Positions 1 through 11,036 of a stretch of DNA of 64,000 nt are shown here, one piece after another (within the stretch, counting starts at the first letter, position 1; each line of letters begins with the position of its first letter). The DNA is from Hymenopellis radicata (Eukaryota; Basidiomycota; Agaricomycetes; Agaricales; Physalacriaceae), in the NCBI GenBank assembly GCA_015501595.1, contig JADNRX010000062.1, positions 1 to 64,000 on the forward strand. The letters are read 5' to 3'. Position numbers and translations under genes: made by a program. Under the pieces are notes generated by a model. The model was not told where the DNA came from. It was given only the letters and a program-made list of their open reading frames with translations, and searched no databases.

Positions 1-529
1 GAGGATCTTTGAAAGGATTGATATTTGGCGTAAAGTAGTCCAGACCGGCCCGACCAGCGCTGTTAAACGCTCGTGCTTCTTTGCCTATGATGGAGGCAAT
101 TTGATGGACGAGCTCATCGTCAAAGGCCGCCGAAGTAAGGATGGGTTCTGGGAAGGAGGTTGCAGAGCTGAAGTCGCCCGAAGCGCTAAAGTTCAGGCCG
201 GGCTAAAGCAACGCCATGCTGATGTCAAGGTCAATTCAAAGAATGCTAGATAGCCAAATTAGCTTACTAGAGCCTCGCTCCACCATTCATACGGAGGAAG
301 ACCGAGGCGCTGTACACCGGCGGCAACGTTGCCACTGTTCGCGATGAGTTCGTCAACGGTCAACAGGTTGACCAAGGCAGTAGCTCTCGCCCTTGGATCC
401 AGAGAGGTGTCGCAGACGCCATTTTTGGCTAGGGGACCATTGACGCAGTCCGGAAAATTCGGCCGCCACCTGTGAAGCAGCGAGACGAAGAGACGCAAGG
501 ACTAGCAGGGCGTGCAGAAGTCCCAACAT
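1..529 (-). pseudogene. GH3 exo-beta-1,4-xylosidase, 5' part, apparently frameshifted
   Basis: The minus strand encodes a signal peptide (MLGLLHALLVLASLRLAAS, ATG at 527-529) followed by the N-terminal signature of fungal GH3 xylosidases: FPDCVNGPLAKNGVCD, RLGLPPYEWWSEAL, then after a 49-nt intron (219-267) HGVA, SGDFSSATSFPEPIL, KEARAFNSAGRAGLDYFTP and NINPFKDP at the window edge. Family members are secreted enzymes that release xylose from xylo-oligosaccharides. Two single-base faults break the frame: one extra A in the run at 454-457 separates the signal peptide from FPDCV, and one missing G in the run at 200-202 breaks HGVAFSPGLNFS. Both lie in homopolymers, so this is either a young pseudogene or sequence error. 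The gene continues left of the window. Family assignment is secure; functionality is not. Confidence 0.85.
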
Positions 530-2395
530 GATTAATTCTGCTATGCTGGGGGCTCTCGGTCTCGGAAAGCGAGGCTTTATGTGTTGCGAATGGTACTCGT
601 GAGCATCCAACAGAAGTCTCCGCCCTTTGTCAGCTGCAGAAAGAAGCTGGCGTGAACCTCCATGTACGCCAATGGCTCCGATGTCGGTCCGTGTCTAGTA
701 GCTTTATGTTTGAAGCGCGGAAAGGCTGAGAACCGACCTAGCGGGCCGTCAAGTGAGGGCGCGATGCGTGTCTGGAAGGAAGAATGGAAGAATGGCATCC
801 CAGCAGCCTCTGATTAGGCCGCCAAGTACCGCGCCACGTGTGTACCCGTGCATACGCCACGGCACACCGTTGGATTTCTGTTTGCACTCTCAGTCTACAA
901 GAAAACACGTCACAACTCGCGGTCCCGTGGCAGAAGTACGGCAATTACTCACATGGAATGGTAGTCACCAGATTCACGATCTGATTCCAAAGGACGAGTT
1001 CTTGAAAGACTCTGGTCAAGCAACGAGATTACGAACTGCTGACAGCTCTATACCCAGGTCCTGGTGTTCATTTTCGTGCCGTAATCCACGCTTTATCAAG
1101 CCTTACGGGGTCGAGTCATGAGCACTTCGCACGGAGAGCCGACACCGTGATGATGACCGTAGTTGAGAAAAAAAAGAGCGAAGAAGGAAGGCAATACTTT
1201 CTTCCAAGTATCCTAAGACCATACACTGGCTGATCTACGAAAGGTTAGATCTTCTTGACGTTGATTGAGAGGCCGCTCACATACATGTCATATATCCTCC
1301 CTGTGTCAAGTCGCGACTCGCAATAGAGCGTATTTGCGGCCGCCTGCCGTCTCCATCTCGTCTAAAGAAATGTCACGTCTTCGCAGGTTTCGAAGCCGGC
1401 GTCAACGCGTTGCGTTTTGGGCTTGGCGTCAACAGCAACTCAACATTGATTCACAAAATGTGTTCACAAAGGACCAGCTCTGAGGGCTCCCAATGTCAGT
1501 GGCATTGAGACTGGTTGATTGTGATTGATATATATCAACAGGACTTGACTAGACTCGACCTTCCGATCATTTAGCACTTCCAAGGGGATTGACTGTCCTT
1601 GGGCGTAAGTCACCTCAGCGCTTTAAGGCCTGCAGCACGTACCAATTTCTCTCCTTGCGCTTCGATGAAGCATATCGCCCGCAAAAGGGCCTCGGTCCGA
1701 GCAAATAATAATGAAACTTTTGCGAATATCGATGCTAGTTGATGTAAACACTGTCATACCTGCGCAGCGCCATTACGACGCAGTTCAAGACATTTGAAGT
1801 CGATGAAGCTGAATATACGAGCGATTAACGCCTAGAGTATGCGCGCGCGTCGCCTTCGTGTCATCGTCGGCCTGCCAATGTGGTCGCGTCCGGATATCAT
1901 CGTTCTCGTCGGTCGGTCGCACCATCGCTGTAACCTTTGACGAAGCTGAATATATGCGCGATTAATAGTGGCTAAGCGAGAAATGGAGACTACACACCAT
2001 GCACCCTCACTCATGAGGTTCGAGTTCAGCAGACCTCCGTGTCCCAAGTCAAACGTCTTGTCCTACGTGTCATCATCCGGTGTCGTCCAGCGCAAGATGT
2101 CGTCGTCGGCGTCATAGAAAGCCTCGTCTTCGTCGCCGCCGTCTTGGCGGTAATATTCACAGTGTCACTCTCTGTGACGCTGTGCTCAGTCACATATTTT
2201 AAACTCCGCTTCAAAGTCCGCGGAGCCCGTTCGGGCAAGTTTTCAGTCACGTACGGCGGTAAAAAGGACCGGTTACCCTTCCTCAATCAGGCGAGCGGCT
2301 CAGTGTCAGTCATGGCTCTCAATCATGCATCCTCGAGCACTGACAATATTGATTTCAATTCTAGCCGATTTCTATCCAAATATCCACGACATACA
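530..2395. other. Intergenic region, no supported gene
   Basis: This stretch lies between the divergent GH3 and HOM2 starts and presumably holds both promoters. Open frames here are short and show no recognisable family. An imperfect direct repeat of about 28 bp (GAAGCTGAATATA plus GCGATTAA) occurs near 1805 and 1942, followed each time by related GTGTCATC-rich sequence, suggesting a small local duplication upstream of HOM2. Confidence 0.5.
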
Positions 2396-3556
2396 ATGCA
2401 GGAAGGACGCCAGATAAAGGTCGGCGTCCTAGGCGCAACGGGCACCGTCGGACAGCGATTTATCACCCTCCTAGCCGCCCATCCTTGGTTCGTTATTGAC
2501 GCCCTTGGCGCATCGTCTCGGTCCGCGAATAAGCCATACGCAAAGGCCGTTAAATGGAAGCAGACCACTCCTATACCCTCCACCGTGCGCGACCTCATCG
2601 TCGTAGAGTGCACACCACAGCACTTTGCAAACTGCGCCATCGTCTTTTCTGGACTCGACGCGGACGTTGCAGGCGATATCGGTACGCTCTCCCATCCTCG
2701 ATCTTGAAATCGTGTTGACTCAAGTCGCGTAGAGGCTGCCTTTAGATCGGCCGAACTCGCCATCTTCTCCAATGCTAAAAATTTCAGACGAGATCCACAT
2801 GTACCCCTCATCGTACCCCTCGTCAACGCCTACCATCTCTCCATGATTCCCCAACAGCAGTCACTCCACTCACCACCGTTAAAGAAGGGCTTTATCGTAA
2901 CCAATGCCAACTGCTCTACCACCGGTTATGTCATTCCGTTAGCCGCTCTCGAAAAAGCATTCGGTCCCATCGAGTCAGCCCTAGTCACAACCATGCAGGC
3001 CGTCTCAGGCGCGGGCTACCCGGGCATTTCCTCGCTCGACATAATGGACAACGTCATCCCCTACATCGGAGGCGAGGAGGAGAAGATGGAATGGGAGACA
3101 CTCAAAATACTCGGTGGCATCGCAGAAGGCGACGACGGCATCAAGTCTTTCGACATGCACTCGCGCCACCCCCTCCGCGTCTCTGCGTCATGTAATCGCG
3201 TCCCGGTCATCGACGGCCACACAGAATGTGTTTCCGTGCGTTTCGCACGCAGACCCCCGCCGAGTCCTCAGCAGGTTCGCGAGGCCATGGCTGCCTTCAG
3301 TCCCGATGCCCAGGCGCTGGGATGCCCTTCCGCACCCCGCCATACCATACAGGTGCACGAGGAGCCAGATCGGCCGCAGCCACGTCTCGACCGGTATTAC
3401 CAGGACGGCGCTGGTGTATCAGTAGGCCGCGTTCGCCAGTGCCAGGTCCTCGACATAAAGTTTGTCGTTCTCGCGAACAATGTCTCCATTGGAGCAGCCA
3501 CCAGCAGCATCATAAATGCAGAGCTGGCTGTGCTCAAGGGTGTTGTTCCGTCGTAG
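2396..3556 (+). CDS. HOM2: Aspartate-semialdehyde dehydrogenase
   Basis: The enzyme makes aspartate semialdehyde from aspartyl phosphate with NADPH, the branch step towards threonine, methionine and isoleucine; it is cytosolic in fungi. The protein joins 2396-2681 and 2733-3556 (369 aa, the usual fungal length). The 51-nt intron 2682-2732 has a TTGACTCA branch-like site. The N-terminus carries the nucleotide-binding loop GVLGATGTVGQR, the catalytic cysteine sits in NANCSTTG, and the C-terminal substrate region shows IDGHTECVSVRF, DRPQPRLDR and SVGRVRQC. The ATG at 2396 was chosen because it directly precedes the Rossmann strand; an in-frame open extension upstream to 2039 has no family similarity. 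The gene looks intact. Confidence 0.95.
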
Positions 3557-4070
3557 GATTAGAAGAATATGACAATAATTGTAGTTTTACTCGTACCTTA
3601 GAAACAGGAGTGTTCATGGTAATGGCGTAACCGTACATGAAGCGTAGTAGTGCGGCCAATATTTACATGGATGGCGGATGGAGCATCCCGCCGCCACATT
3701 GTCGGATGATCCCCGGATATTCATAAACTTCCTCGGCTTCAACGAATGCATGGCCTGATGAGATTAGTGCGAGATGAAACACGCGCTGCAGGAGCTATAT
3801 CTCTGGTGTGGTTCTGAGGACAAGCAGGGATTGGCGGCACAGAGGCGGGATCAGGGCGCCTCGACGCTGCGCCACATCACGTGGTTGAAAGCATGTGGCG
3901 GTATCGAAATGGTTTCAAAACTGCTCTATATGAGGGAACACTTGTCTTTACTAGAGCAGGTACCCAGGCTAAAAACTACAGCCGTCATGCGGGTCAGTAT
4001 TGATACCGTGGTCCTCCAGCAGGTTGACTGCGCCACGCTAATTTCATCAAAATCAGAAGAGCGGGCTCTA
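3557..4070. other. Intergenic, nothing recognised
   Basis: No frame here resembles a known family. It holds the 3' flank of HOM2 and the 3' flank of the minus-strand tRNA-Asp. A weak A4 run at 4049-4052 could serve as the Pol III terminator for that tRNA. Confidence 0.4.
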
Positions 4071-4162
4071 CTCTCTGACTGGGAGTCGAACCCAGCTTTC
4101 GCGCGTAACAAATTGACACCCGACATGACAGGCGCGTGTACTAACCGATATACTATCAGAGA
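4071..4162 (-). tRNA. tRNA-Asp: tRNA-Asp(GTC) with 20-nt intron, copy 1
   Basis: On the minus strand the acceptor arm TCTCTGA (4156-4162) pairs with TCAGAGA (4072-4078), with discriminator G at 4071. The anticodon stem CGCGC/GCGCG is perfect, the anticodon is GTC (4127-4129), and the T arm is CTGGG-TTCGACT-CCCAG with a perfect B box GGTTCGACTCC. A 20-nt intron (4106-4125) sits one base 3' of the anticodon, the canonical eukaryotic position. The mature length is 72 nt. It is followed on the same strand by a decayed MBOAT relic, as in the other two copies. Confidence 0.9.
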
Positions 4163-5459
4163 TGATTCCCCACGTGAATATCGAGTGTTTCTCAGCAGGA
4201 TTCGTGTGGCGGCGTCAAAATACGATATTCTGAAGAATACTTTTACAACACCAACGTTTTGTTTTGTTACATGTTAGATGTTGAAGCCCAGTGAAAACCC
4301 ACCACGGGCGTAGACGTGCGCCTCCGTGCTCATCCGGGCAACTGACAGATTCTCTAACACCCCAGCTCTGCCCGGATGGAGTAGAGGGCCCCGGATGTCA
4401 TCTGGGCAGAGCCGCTGCTCCCCAGATCATGTTAACATTAATAGTCTGTGCATATCCGGGCTCAGTAGGGCCATTCTGTTCAGCTTGACATGCAATTGCT
4501 TTCTGTTCTCAGACGGGCACATCCGTTTGTATATGATGGTGATAGAACTAGTATTGCTGGATATCTGGAACAACAATCTCGGTATATGTAATAATGTATG
4601 CCTAGCCCCAATGCACTCAGAAACGGCCACGCACGACAAACGGCCTTGCGCGATGCAGCGCATACACCAACAAGTCTACGAAGATGTCGGAGAGAGCCGG
4701 AGACAGGCTTTAAGGGCACTCACCAAGCAAAGACTTCGAACAGCCATCCAGTCAGGCAGCGCTATCAAACGGTTGGTCAGCTCGCGCCAAGATGGGCCGA
4801 GATCAGTAACGCACCGTCGTCCTTCCCATCGTATTGCGATAAGTGCATCGTCAGCATCATCTTGCGTTCTTGAAACCAGACGTGCTCGTGAGTACAGATT
4901 GGCTGGATAACGAGGAGGCGACGTTGAGCACAGCGACCGCACTGTGGAGGTGCGGAGCTCAGACTGAGAGGATGGTGATGGTAAGAGGGAGAAAAGGAAG
5001 GTGGGCAAAATTCAAATCGCCAAGTACGCGTCGTTTATATGATGCGCACGGACCACTTCGCTGATGACGTATGCGGCGGCTTAATATCGATTTCGACCTT
5101 GCGATTTTGTTTTCAAACTTTTCTGTTTACTACTATTACATAGTGTGCTGATTCTACTTTTTTTCAGAGCATGGACTTTTCACACAATTGTGTTTTTGAT
5201 CTTTTAACATTTGCAAAAGTCAGTTCTAAATTTAGGCTGCCCGTTTGACGTTCTGCTTCTTTTCGCCTCTTCCCAGCTGAGCACGGCTGAGGACGGCTCA
5301 CACCAGCTCACCCGTCTGGGCCCAGAGCCGGTTTTCACTGGGATTAAGAGTCCATGTAAAGTGCATCCACGTCAAATCGTCAGTCTATTTGAAGGATACC
5401 TCGCTCGACCCGGTGACCTTACACACTGCGCCTCTTGAGGTTCGTTCAACAACCCAACG
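4163..5459. other. Spacer between tRNA-Asp and MBOAT relic, with inserted unidentified DNA
   Basis: The edges (about 4195-4280 and 5335-5460) match the flanks of the tRNA-Asp/MBOAT unit at 12375-12740. The middle (about 4285-5200) has no counterpart there and is probably an insertion. A 110-codon minus-strand frame (4676-5008) lies in it but matches no family I recognise, so no gene is called. Confidence 0.4.
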
Positions 5460-5515
5460 ACTAGCAACGCTTGTCTGAATTGTTCGATAAACGCAAGTTA
5501 TCAGACTACAGCGAT

Positions 5516-5880
5516 TCATTTAGGCCCCATACGCCCTTGAACAAAATGAATAAGCGAGAAAGGCAAAACTTCCGCGTCGAGCAAGAAGGGCATGAATTTG
5601 CCACTGTGCTTGAAATCCATCATGGCGTCGGGCCCACCGCAGTGCATAAGCCCAGAAACAGCGAACGCGGTGACCAAGAGCGTCGCGTATGCGGCGAATG
5701 AGTTCTTGTTCTTCGCGCACGGCTTTGCCAACAGCGGTGACGTTCTGTCGAAGCCAATAGTTAGAAGCCGCCGGCCAAGAAGAGAGCGAACTGAATTGTT
5801 GTGATATCGAGGGTGTGCAGGAAGCTCCGAGAATAGACCGGCGATGCCTTCAAGCACACCCCAGCGTTACAGTTGAGCTA
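5516..5880 (-). pseudogene. MBOAT/wax-synthase-like relic with internal deletion
   Basis: The minus frame reads KNKNSFAAYATLLVTAFAVS, GLMHCGG, MMDFKHSGKFMPF and then jumps directly to LLDAEVLPFSLIHFVQGR. The intact gene at 11037-12374 has about 60 further residues between these blocks. An extra residue after the catalytic-His region (HCGGPDAMM) and the missing upstream exons confirm decay. It lies in the same orientation to the nearby tRNA-Asp as the two other MBOAT/tRNA units, so it is a third, older copy of that unit. Confidence 0.8.
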
Positions 5881-6224
5881 GCTATTGGCCTCTCCGGCGC
5901 GCCGCATTCTGAATTGAAAGTTGTATAAGTTAAAGTTCGGTGACAGGAGAGAATCTTTTGGTTCAAACGAAGTCTATGTACTGCATCCTGCTACGATCTG
6001 CACTTTTGAAGGTAAAGAGGCGATTGTGTGGTTGGTGGATGGTATTCCCGTTTCAACAGGCCGAAGGCGCTGGACAGAAAGGGAAGCGCTCGTGATCACT
6101 CGCCCACGGTTGTTCCTTCTAACCATCATCATCATCGATATCGTTAGCGTTCCCCGGCCTCGTTGACTAGCAGCACATCTAACTGCTCATAAGTGTGTTC
6201 TCGTCTTCACCGTCGTCGTGCTTG

Positions 6225-6245
6225 TTTACACATCTGACAGGCGCA
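6225..6245 (+). promoter_or_regulatory. Conserved leader box of F-box family A, subtype I
   Basis: The block TTTACACATCTGACAGGCGC is followed by a GACGCGTCTGTT-like block. It recurs upstream of A3 (23100-23120), A4 (25679-25699), A6 (45270-45290, minus), A8 (50303-50323, minus) and A9 (53009-53029, minus), always 160-280 bp before the MESNC start. Conservation outside the coding region suggests a promoter or 5' UTR element, or just recent duplication; I cannot separate these from sequence alone. Confidence 0.5.
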
Positions 6246-6287
6246 CTTGTCCGCGACGCGTCTGTTGAGCGGCGCTTATTTCTTCCG

Positions 6288-6376
6288 ACATCCTTCATCG
6301 TTATCCTTCATCGTCTCTCCCAACATCCTTCGTCGCCTCTCCCAACATCCTTCGTCGCCTCTCCCGTCATCCTTCC
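6288..6376 (+). repeat. Short tandem repeat in the A1 leader
   Basis: Two perfect 22-bp units beginning CAACATCCTTCG (6321-6364) are preceded by a degenerate unit and followed by a partial one. The same CATCCTTC/TCGTCTCTCC text occurs once or twice in the A4, A6 and A8 leaders, so unit number varies between family members. Confidence 0.7.
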
Positions 6377-6496
6377 TTGCCGATCTAGTACAACCGTCCT
6401 TCCTACTTCGAGTCTCTGTTAAGGGCACCTGGTTCGTTTATTTTGTTGCACGCACGCTGGCATCTCACCCGCTATCACAGATTGCGACATACGTCT

Positions 6497-8178
6497 ATGG
6501 AATCAAACTGTTCGCCATGCGGGGCTCTGCCTCGGCGTAGCGTTCTTCTTGAACGTCACGACCAAACCGCTATCCCTTTTCATCGCCTTTCCGTGTCCAA
6601 CCTTCCACCGACAGACCTAGAGGTCTCTGATATCCAGACCACCATCCTGCCTGTTCTTGACCAGGATATCTTGTCTGTCGATGCCGCCGTCACTGCAGCG
6701 CGGCTTGCTCTCGAGTCCCTTGAGCAAGAGCGAGACGCGCTGAAAAACATTAAACAGAATTATGAAAATATCATTTCCACACAACGTCGTATCCCCCAGA
6801 GATCTGGTCCGAGATCTTCTTGCATGCACATTCCTTGGACTCCGACCACAAGTTTGATTGGCCCTCCCGCACCATTTGGCAACTCAGCCAGGTGTGCCAT
6901 GTCTGGCGCAATCTTGCTTTGTCTCTCCTTTCGTGCTGGTCGTCCATTGTGCTTCGTTTCTCATCGGAATGGAAAGGTTCTGAGAGGGATGTAGAAATCC
7001 TAGCCTTTGTCCTCGAGCGTTCCCGCCAGCATTCGCTCGATATCACCCTTTGCAACTTTCACCGCATTGGGGATTCTCCTTTCCTACGCCGTATGCGAGA
7101 GAAGGTGTTTGCAGAATCCCATCGATGGCGGACAGCGCGTCTGGTTGATTATCACGAAGTCAGGCCGGATTTACTGTATGCACCTCTTCGCGGGCGACTG
7201 CCTCAGCTGGAACGCTTGGATTTGCGCGCCGTACCCTCTGAAGGTGCAGTAATATCGGCTTTCATGGTTTGTCCCCGTCTGGTGAATGTAACCTTCAGAG
7301 GATGGAATCCTCGTATGGTCGAGCTTCCAATGAAACAGATCGCATGTTTGCGTTTGTACGATTATTTTGCTGCCGGTTCTTTCAGAGCCTGTGTGGACTT
7401 GATTGGGCAGTGTCCGTTGCTTGAAAGCCTTCGTGCGGATGTTATCGAAGGCACGCCAGACCCATTCCTGCAATCCCTAACTCTCCCATACCTTCGCGAC
7501 CTGAAAGCGGCCTCTCCCAATCTCCTCGATTATCTCACCCTGCCCCAACTGGAAGTAGCTGCTGTTGGCCGAAAAGATAGTGCTCTCCATCCTGATACAC
7601 TCTACTCCTTCTATTGCCTCATCAAACGTTCCAATTGCGCAAGCAATCTCACCGAGCTCCGGATTATGTCGGTGCCGTTAACTCTGCATCGCTCTGAACC
7701 TCGTCTTCTCCTCTCCATTCTCTCTCAGACCACCAAACTTGCTACGCTGCAGCTGGAGGCATCGATGTTCAATTTTCAAGAAAAGGTTCCTGCACCAGAT
7801 GATTGGAGTGTAACACAAATGTTGGACATTATGAGAGCTCTAGAGGTTGTCCCAGGGCATACTGTCACTTTCCTCCCTCGACTAGTCTCACTCGACATCA
7901 CGGTGACTCATCATACAGACCCGGACTGTATTCCTTACCTTGAACCTCACGACGACTTTCTTGCTATGCTCAAAGCCCGGCATGCAGGCAATGAGGTCGG
8001 GCTATCAAAACTCGAAAAGTTCCACTTTGCTCTAGGTACCGGTGACCCCGAGCTGTACGAGTTGCGTATACATGAAGCTCTCTTCCATGGTCACGACGCT
8101 TCTGTTCTTCGCGGATTATGCGAGGACGGGATGGATTTGCTCATTCAGTTTGATGGGATGCGTGGGTTTGATCAATGA
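6497..8178 (+). pseudogene. F-box-like protein, family A copy A1, frameshifted
   Basis: Family A proteins start MESNC(S/L)xCGA, carry a PPTDxELSDI stretch and a short coiled coil (SLEQERDAL), then an F-box-like domain (RRIPPEIWSEIF...IWQLSQVCQTWRNLA) and a long leucine-rich C-terminal half. F-box proteins recruit substrates to SCF ubiquitin ligases through Skp1. In A1 the C run at 6793-6797 has five bases where the in-frame PPEIW version has six, so the frame breaks exactly at the F-box; the rest (to 8178) stays open in the next frame for over 450 codons. A long clean downstream frame implies a very recent lesion or a sequencing error. Confidence 0.85.
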
Positions 8179-8510
8179 CCATTGCGCGCCTTCCCTCCTA
8201 GATATGGCTTGTCATAGAATATGACGTGCTCACTGGAATGTGGCGCCATTAGCTTATATGTGTTCGTATATCCAACCATCAATTTATTATTTAAATCCCT
8301 GTCCGTGTTCGCACTGCCATTGTCGTACTGCCCCCAAGTGCTTAAGTATTAGCGACTGCTAGCCGTGGTCTGCATCGCCATTTGCACATACATTCTCCAT
8401 TATATATCGGGGTATCAGTACCTTAAGTAATTAGCGTAGGCGGTATGGGTTAGTAACATTGTAGTCAGTGAAAACATGTGATCGACCGCGTCTTCCGTCC
8501 TGCCACCACG

Positions 8511-9920
8511 ATGAATCCAACGAAACAAGAAAATAATAGCGCGACAAGTACTCCGCCTCCTGCAACGCCGGCGCCGACAGCATACCCCCAATGGCCCACT
8601 ACTCGTTTGTACCCAGACGCGGCAATGTTCTGAATTGACCGTGCCATAGACATTCCCATTGATCCTGCTCTGCAGCAGCAGCCGACGACGACAACGGCGT
8701 ACATAGATTCAATTTCCTACTTGACCTCGCTCTAACTGCTCTACTGCAGAGCATCGGCGTATCAGCATTACCAGCCATTTTCTTATTATACCGGCTACCA
8801 ATACCAAACATCTGCGCCTACGACGCCGCAAGTTCAGCAGGTGCGGCCAGTGCAAGTTGCGCCGGCGCAGTCAGCGCACGCGAGTGGCAGTGGCAGTGGA
8901 GCAGTGGACTCGTCGGATATTGCGACGTTGAATGATGCGCTAGGGAGCGCCGGTGTTGACTTGCGGGTAGGTGCGCCGCCATTCTCCTTGATTGTCCTAC
9001 TGAATTCCATGTAGGCGGAGGAGGAATCGCTGCAAAGATCGCAACAGTCCAACAGCATGATGTACCGCTCAGCCTACAGCGAAGATCGGACGCGGAAGCA
9101 GGCTACTAAGCCATCCTTCGACACGCATTTCCTGGGGACTACCATGCGCACCATATCCACCGAACATAAAATCCGAACAGTCCCCGAAGATTCTGTCAAC
9201 TATATGGCTCTGGCACTCAGAGCGCGCCTCCAGGACCTCATCACGGCCATGATCGCTGCCGCCCACCACCGCACGGATACACAATTCGACCGACCAGCAT
9301 CCTTGTATGAGGATGACCAGCCCATGTGGAGCATTCTCCTCCGCAGCGATGTCGCCAAACAGCTCGCTGCTATCGAAAAGATTGAACGTGAAGAGGAGAC
9401 ACGCATACGACGAGAACGAAAAGAGCGCACAGACATGGCCGCCGCGCATGCTGCTGTACTCGCCGCCCAGGCTGCAGGAGGCCCAAATGCCGCTGCAGAC
9501 ACGAGCTTTGAGGACGGCAGTGAGGGTGGGTCCAAGAAGAAGCGAAAGAAGGATGGCCCGGGCGTAACAGCGAGGAACATGAGCGAGGACGTCCGCAAGA
9601 AGATGTCGAATGCCGTGGCGAGTCAGGCGGCGGGCATCGGCGGAAAATATTCGTGGATGACCGCTGCCAATGCGAGTTCCCCGACTCCCGCAAAGTCAAA
9701 GCCTGCTGCGTCGCCTTCTCCAGCGACGACAACAGCACCGGCGTCGACGGGTGGCTGGGCACGGCCGTATGTTTCTGCGAAGAAGACTACGACGACGACG
9801 ACGCCGGCACCGGTGGAACAGGATACACGGTTACCTGTTACGTTGAGAGACGCCATGTTTGTTGTCGAAAAGGAGCGGGGGCACGGTGGTGGACGTGGGG
9901 CTGCGAGAGGATGGATATAG
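8511..9920 (+). CDS. TAF4: TFIID subunit TAF4
   Basis: The C-terminal TAF4 domain is clear: DSSDIATLNDALGSAGVDLR, then AEEESLQR, FLGTTMRTISTEHKI, YMALALRARLQDLI, WSILLRSDVAKQLAAIE and a final LPVTLRDAMFVVEKERGHGG. TAF4 pairs with TAF12 through a histone fold inside TFIID and supports RNA polymerase II initiation in the nucleus. Exons are 8676-8698, 8750-8966 and 9015-9920, with introns of 51 and 48 nt that keep phase. A lysine-rich patch (GSKKKRKKDG) resembles a nuclear localisation signal. The start is uncertain: a proline-rich exon from ATG 8511 (MNPTKQENNSATSTPPP) fits fungal TAF4 but joins exon 2 one base out of phase, whereas ATG 8591 with a donor at 8609 joins in phase. Confidence 0.88.
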
Positions 9921-11036
9921 TGCCGGTATGGACATTCCATTGTATTCTCTCATACTATGACTGATGTGTAGATAGTGGAAATGCGTTTGTTCTGGGAGGT
10001 GGGGCACTAGTAATTTACGTCGATGTCAGTTTTGAAGGAGTCACTGCGCCGAACGGGCACAATAATCAGAGTGGGTCCCACAAACTCTTCGTGGCGCCAT
10101 CTCTGATGCGACTGGTCTCAAATAGGGGTATTGTATTTCGATATTGTCGACTACGGTAGCCAAGAAGACTTGAAAGGTGTGTAGTGTCTTGGTATTGGTT
10201 TTTCTTCTTGTAAGCTTACACTCAACAAGCTGCCCAATCAATTCTCCCGAGGATTTCTAAACGATGAAAGCAAAGTGATGCATCGAATTGTTAACGCCTT
10301 CAGCGACAAGCGAACATTATGAATTTGGGCTTCCGTATCGTTGTATCCGCTCCTTGAAATCGGCACCGCATTGACAGTGCTTTTGGATCGGATTGCACGC
10401 AGTCTAGAACACCACGTTTGCTATGGTCGTAGTCCTGGTTCTGGTCGAGAGGCCAACCGGGACTGAGGCTGATGTGTAACCGGCTCAAGAATTGGCTTTA
10501 TTCCTGGTGGGTGGGTGGGATGGTGGGACGACTGTCGGATCTCAAATCTTGACGCGCTTCTTTTCCCTGGTTGCTGCGAAATGTATCCCCTTCGTTTCGT
10601 CGATGGCGGCTCATATTCGTCGAGGCGGCGGTAAGTTACTTTCGTCCAGAAAACTCAAATTGTCGTTACTTAGTTGTGCGCTAGCATTTCACGATGGAAC
10701 CGTCTCCACCAGCACATCATTAACCGGGTCAAAAAGCGTCTTCAGCAAGGGGGTCGGATCCGACGACGCCATTATACTCAAAGTGTCAGCTTTGATCGAG
10801 TCTGCCTAAGGGAGACTACCATTATACGGCTAGACGCGGAGCTTTTACCGATTACCGTTGTGTAAAGAGCATATTTCCTTCGTAGACTCGGGGTCCGTAG
10901 TGTACCGTTACGGCTTGACGATGGAAGGTTGACGCTGACAGCACGTTGTGTCTGATCATGAATTCGCCGGCGGCGTCGGTCTTCCCTCTACCACCGTCCA
11001 CCGACCGAGGAAAAACGGCTACTTAAAACGAGCATC
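9921..11036. other. Intergenic, nothing recognised
   Basis: Between TAF4 and the MBOAT gene there are only short frames. One basic 63-codon frame at 10674-10865 follows a plausible intron (10631-10673), but no in-phase upstream exon could be built and no family is recognised. Confidence 0.4.

Noticed and set aside
2039..2395. In-frame open extension upstream of HOM2
   Set aside because: It begins with a non-ATG codon, adds a hydrophobic stretch with no family similarity, and the ATG at 2396 precedes the Rossmann motif at the usual distance.
4676..5008. 110-codon minus frame as a gene
   Set aside because: No recognisable motif, no counterpart in the other tRNA/MBOAT units, and other frames of the same stretch look equally coding-like.
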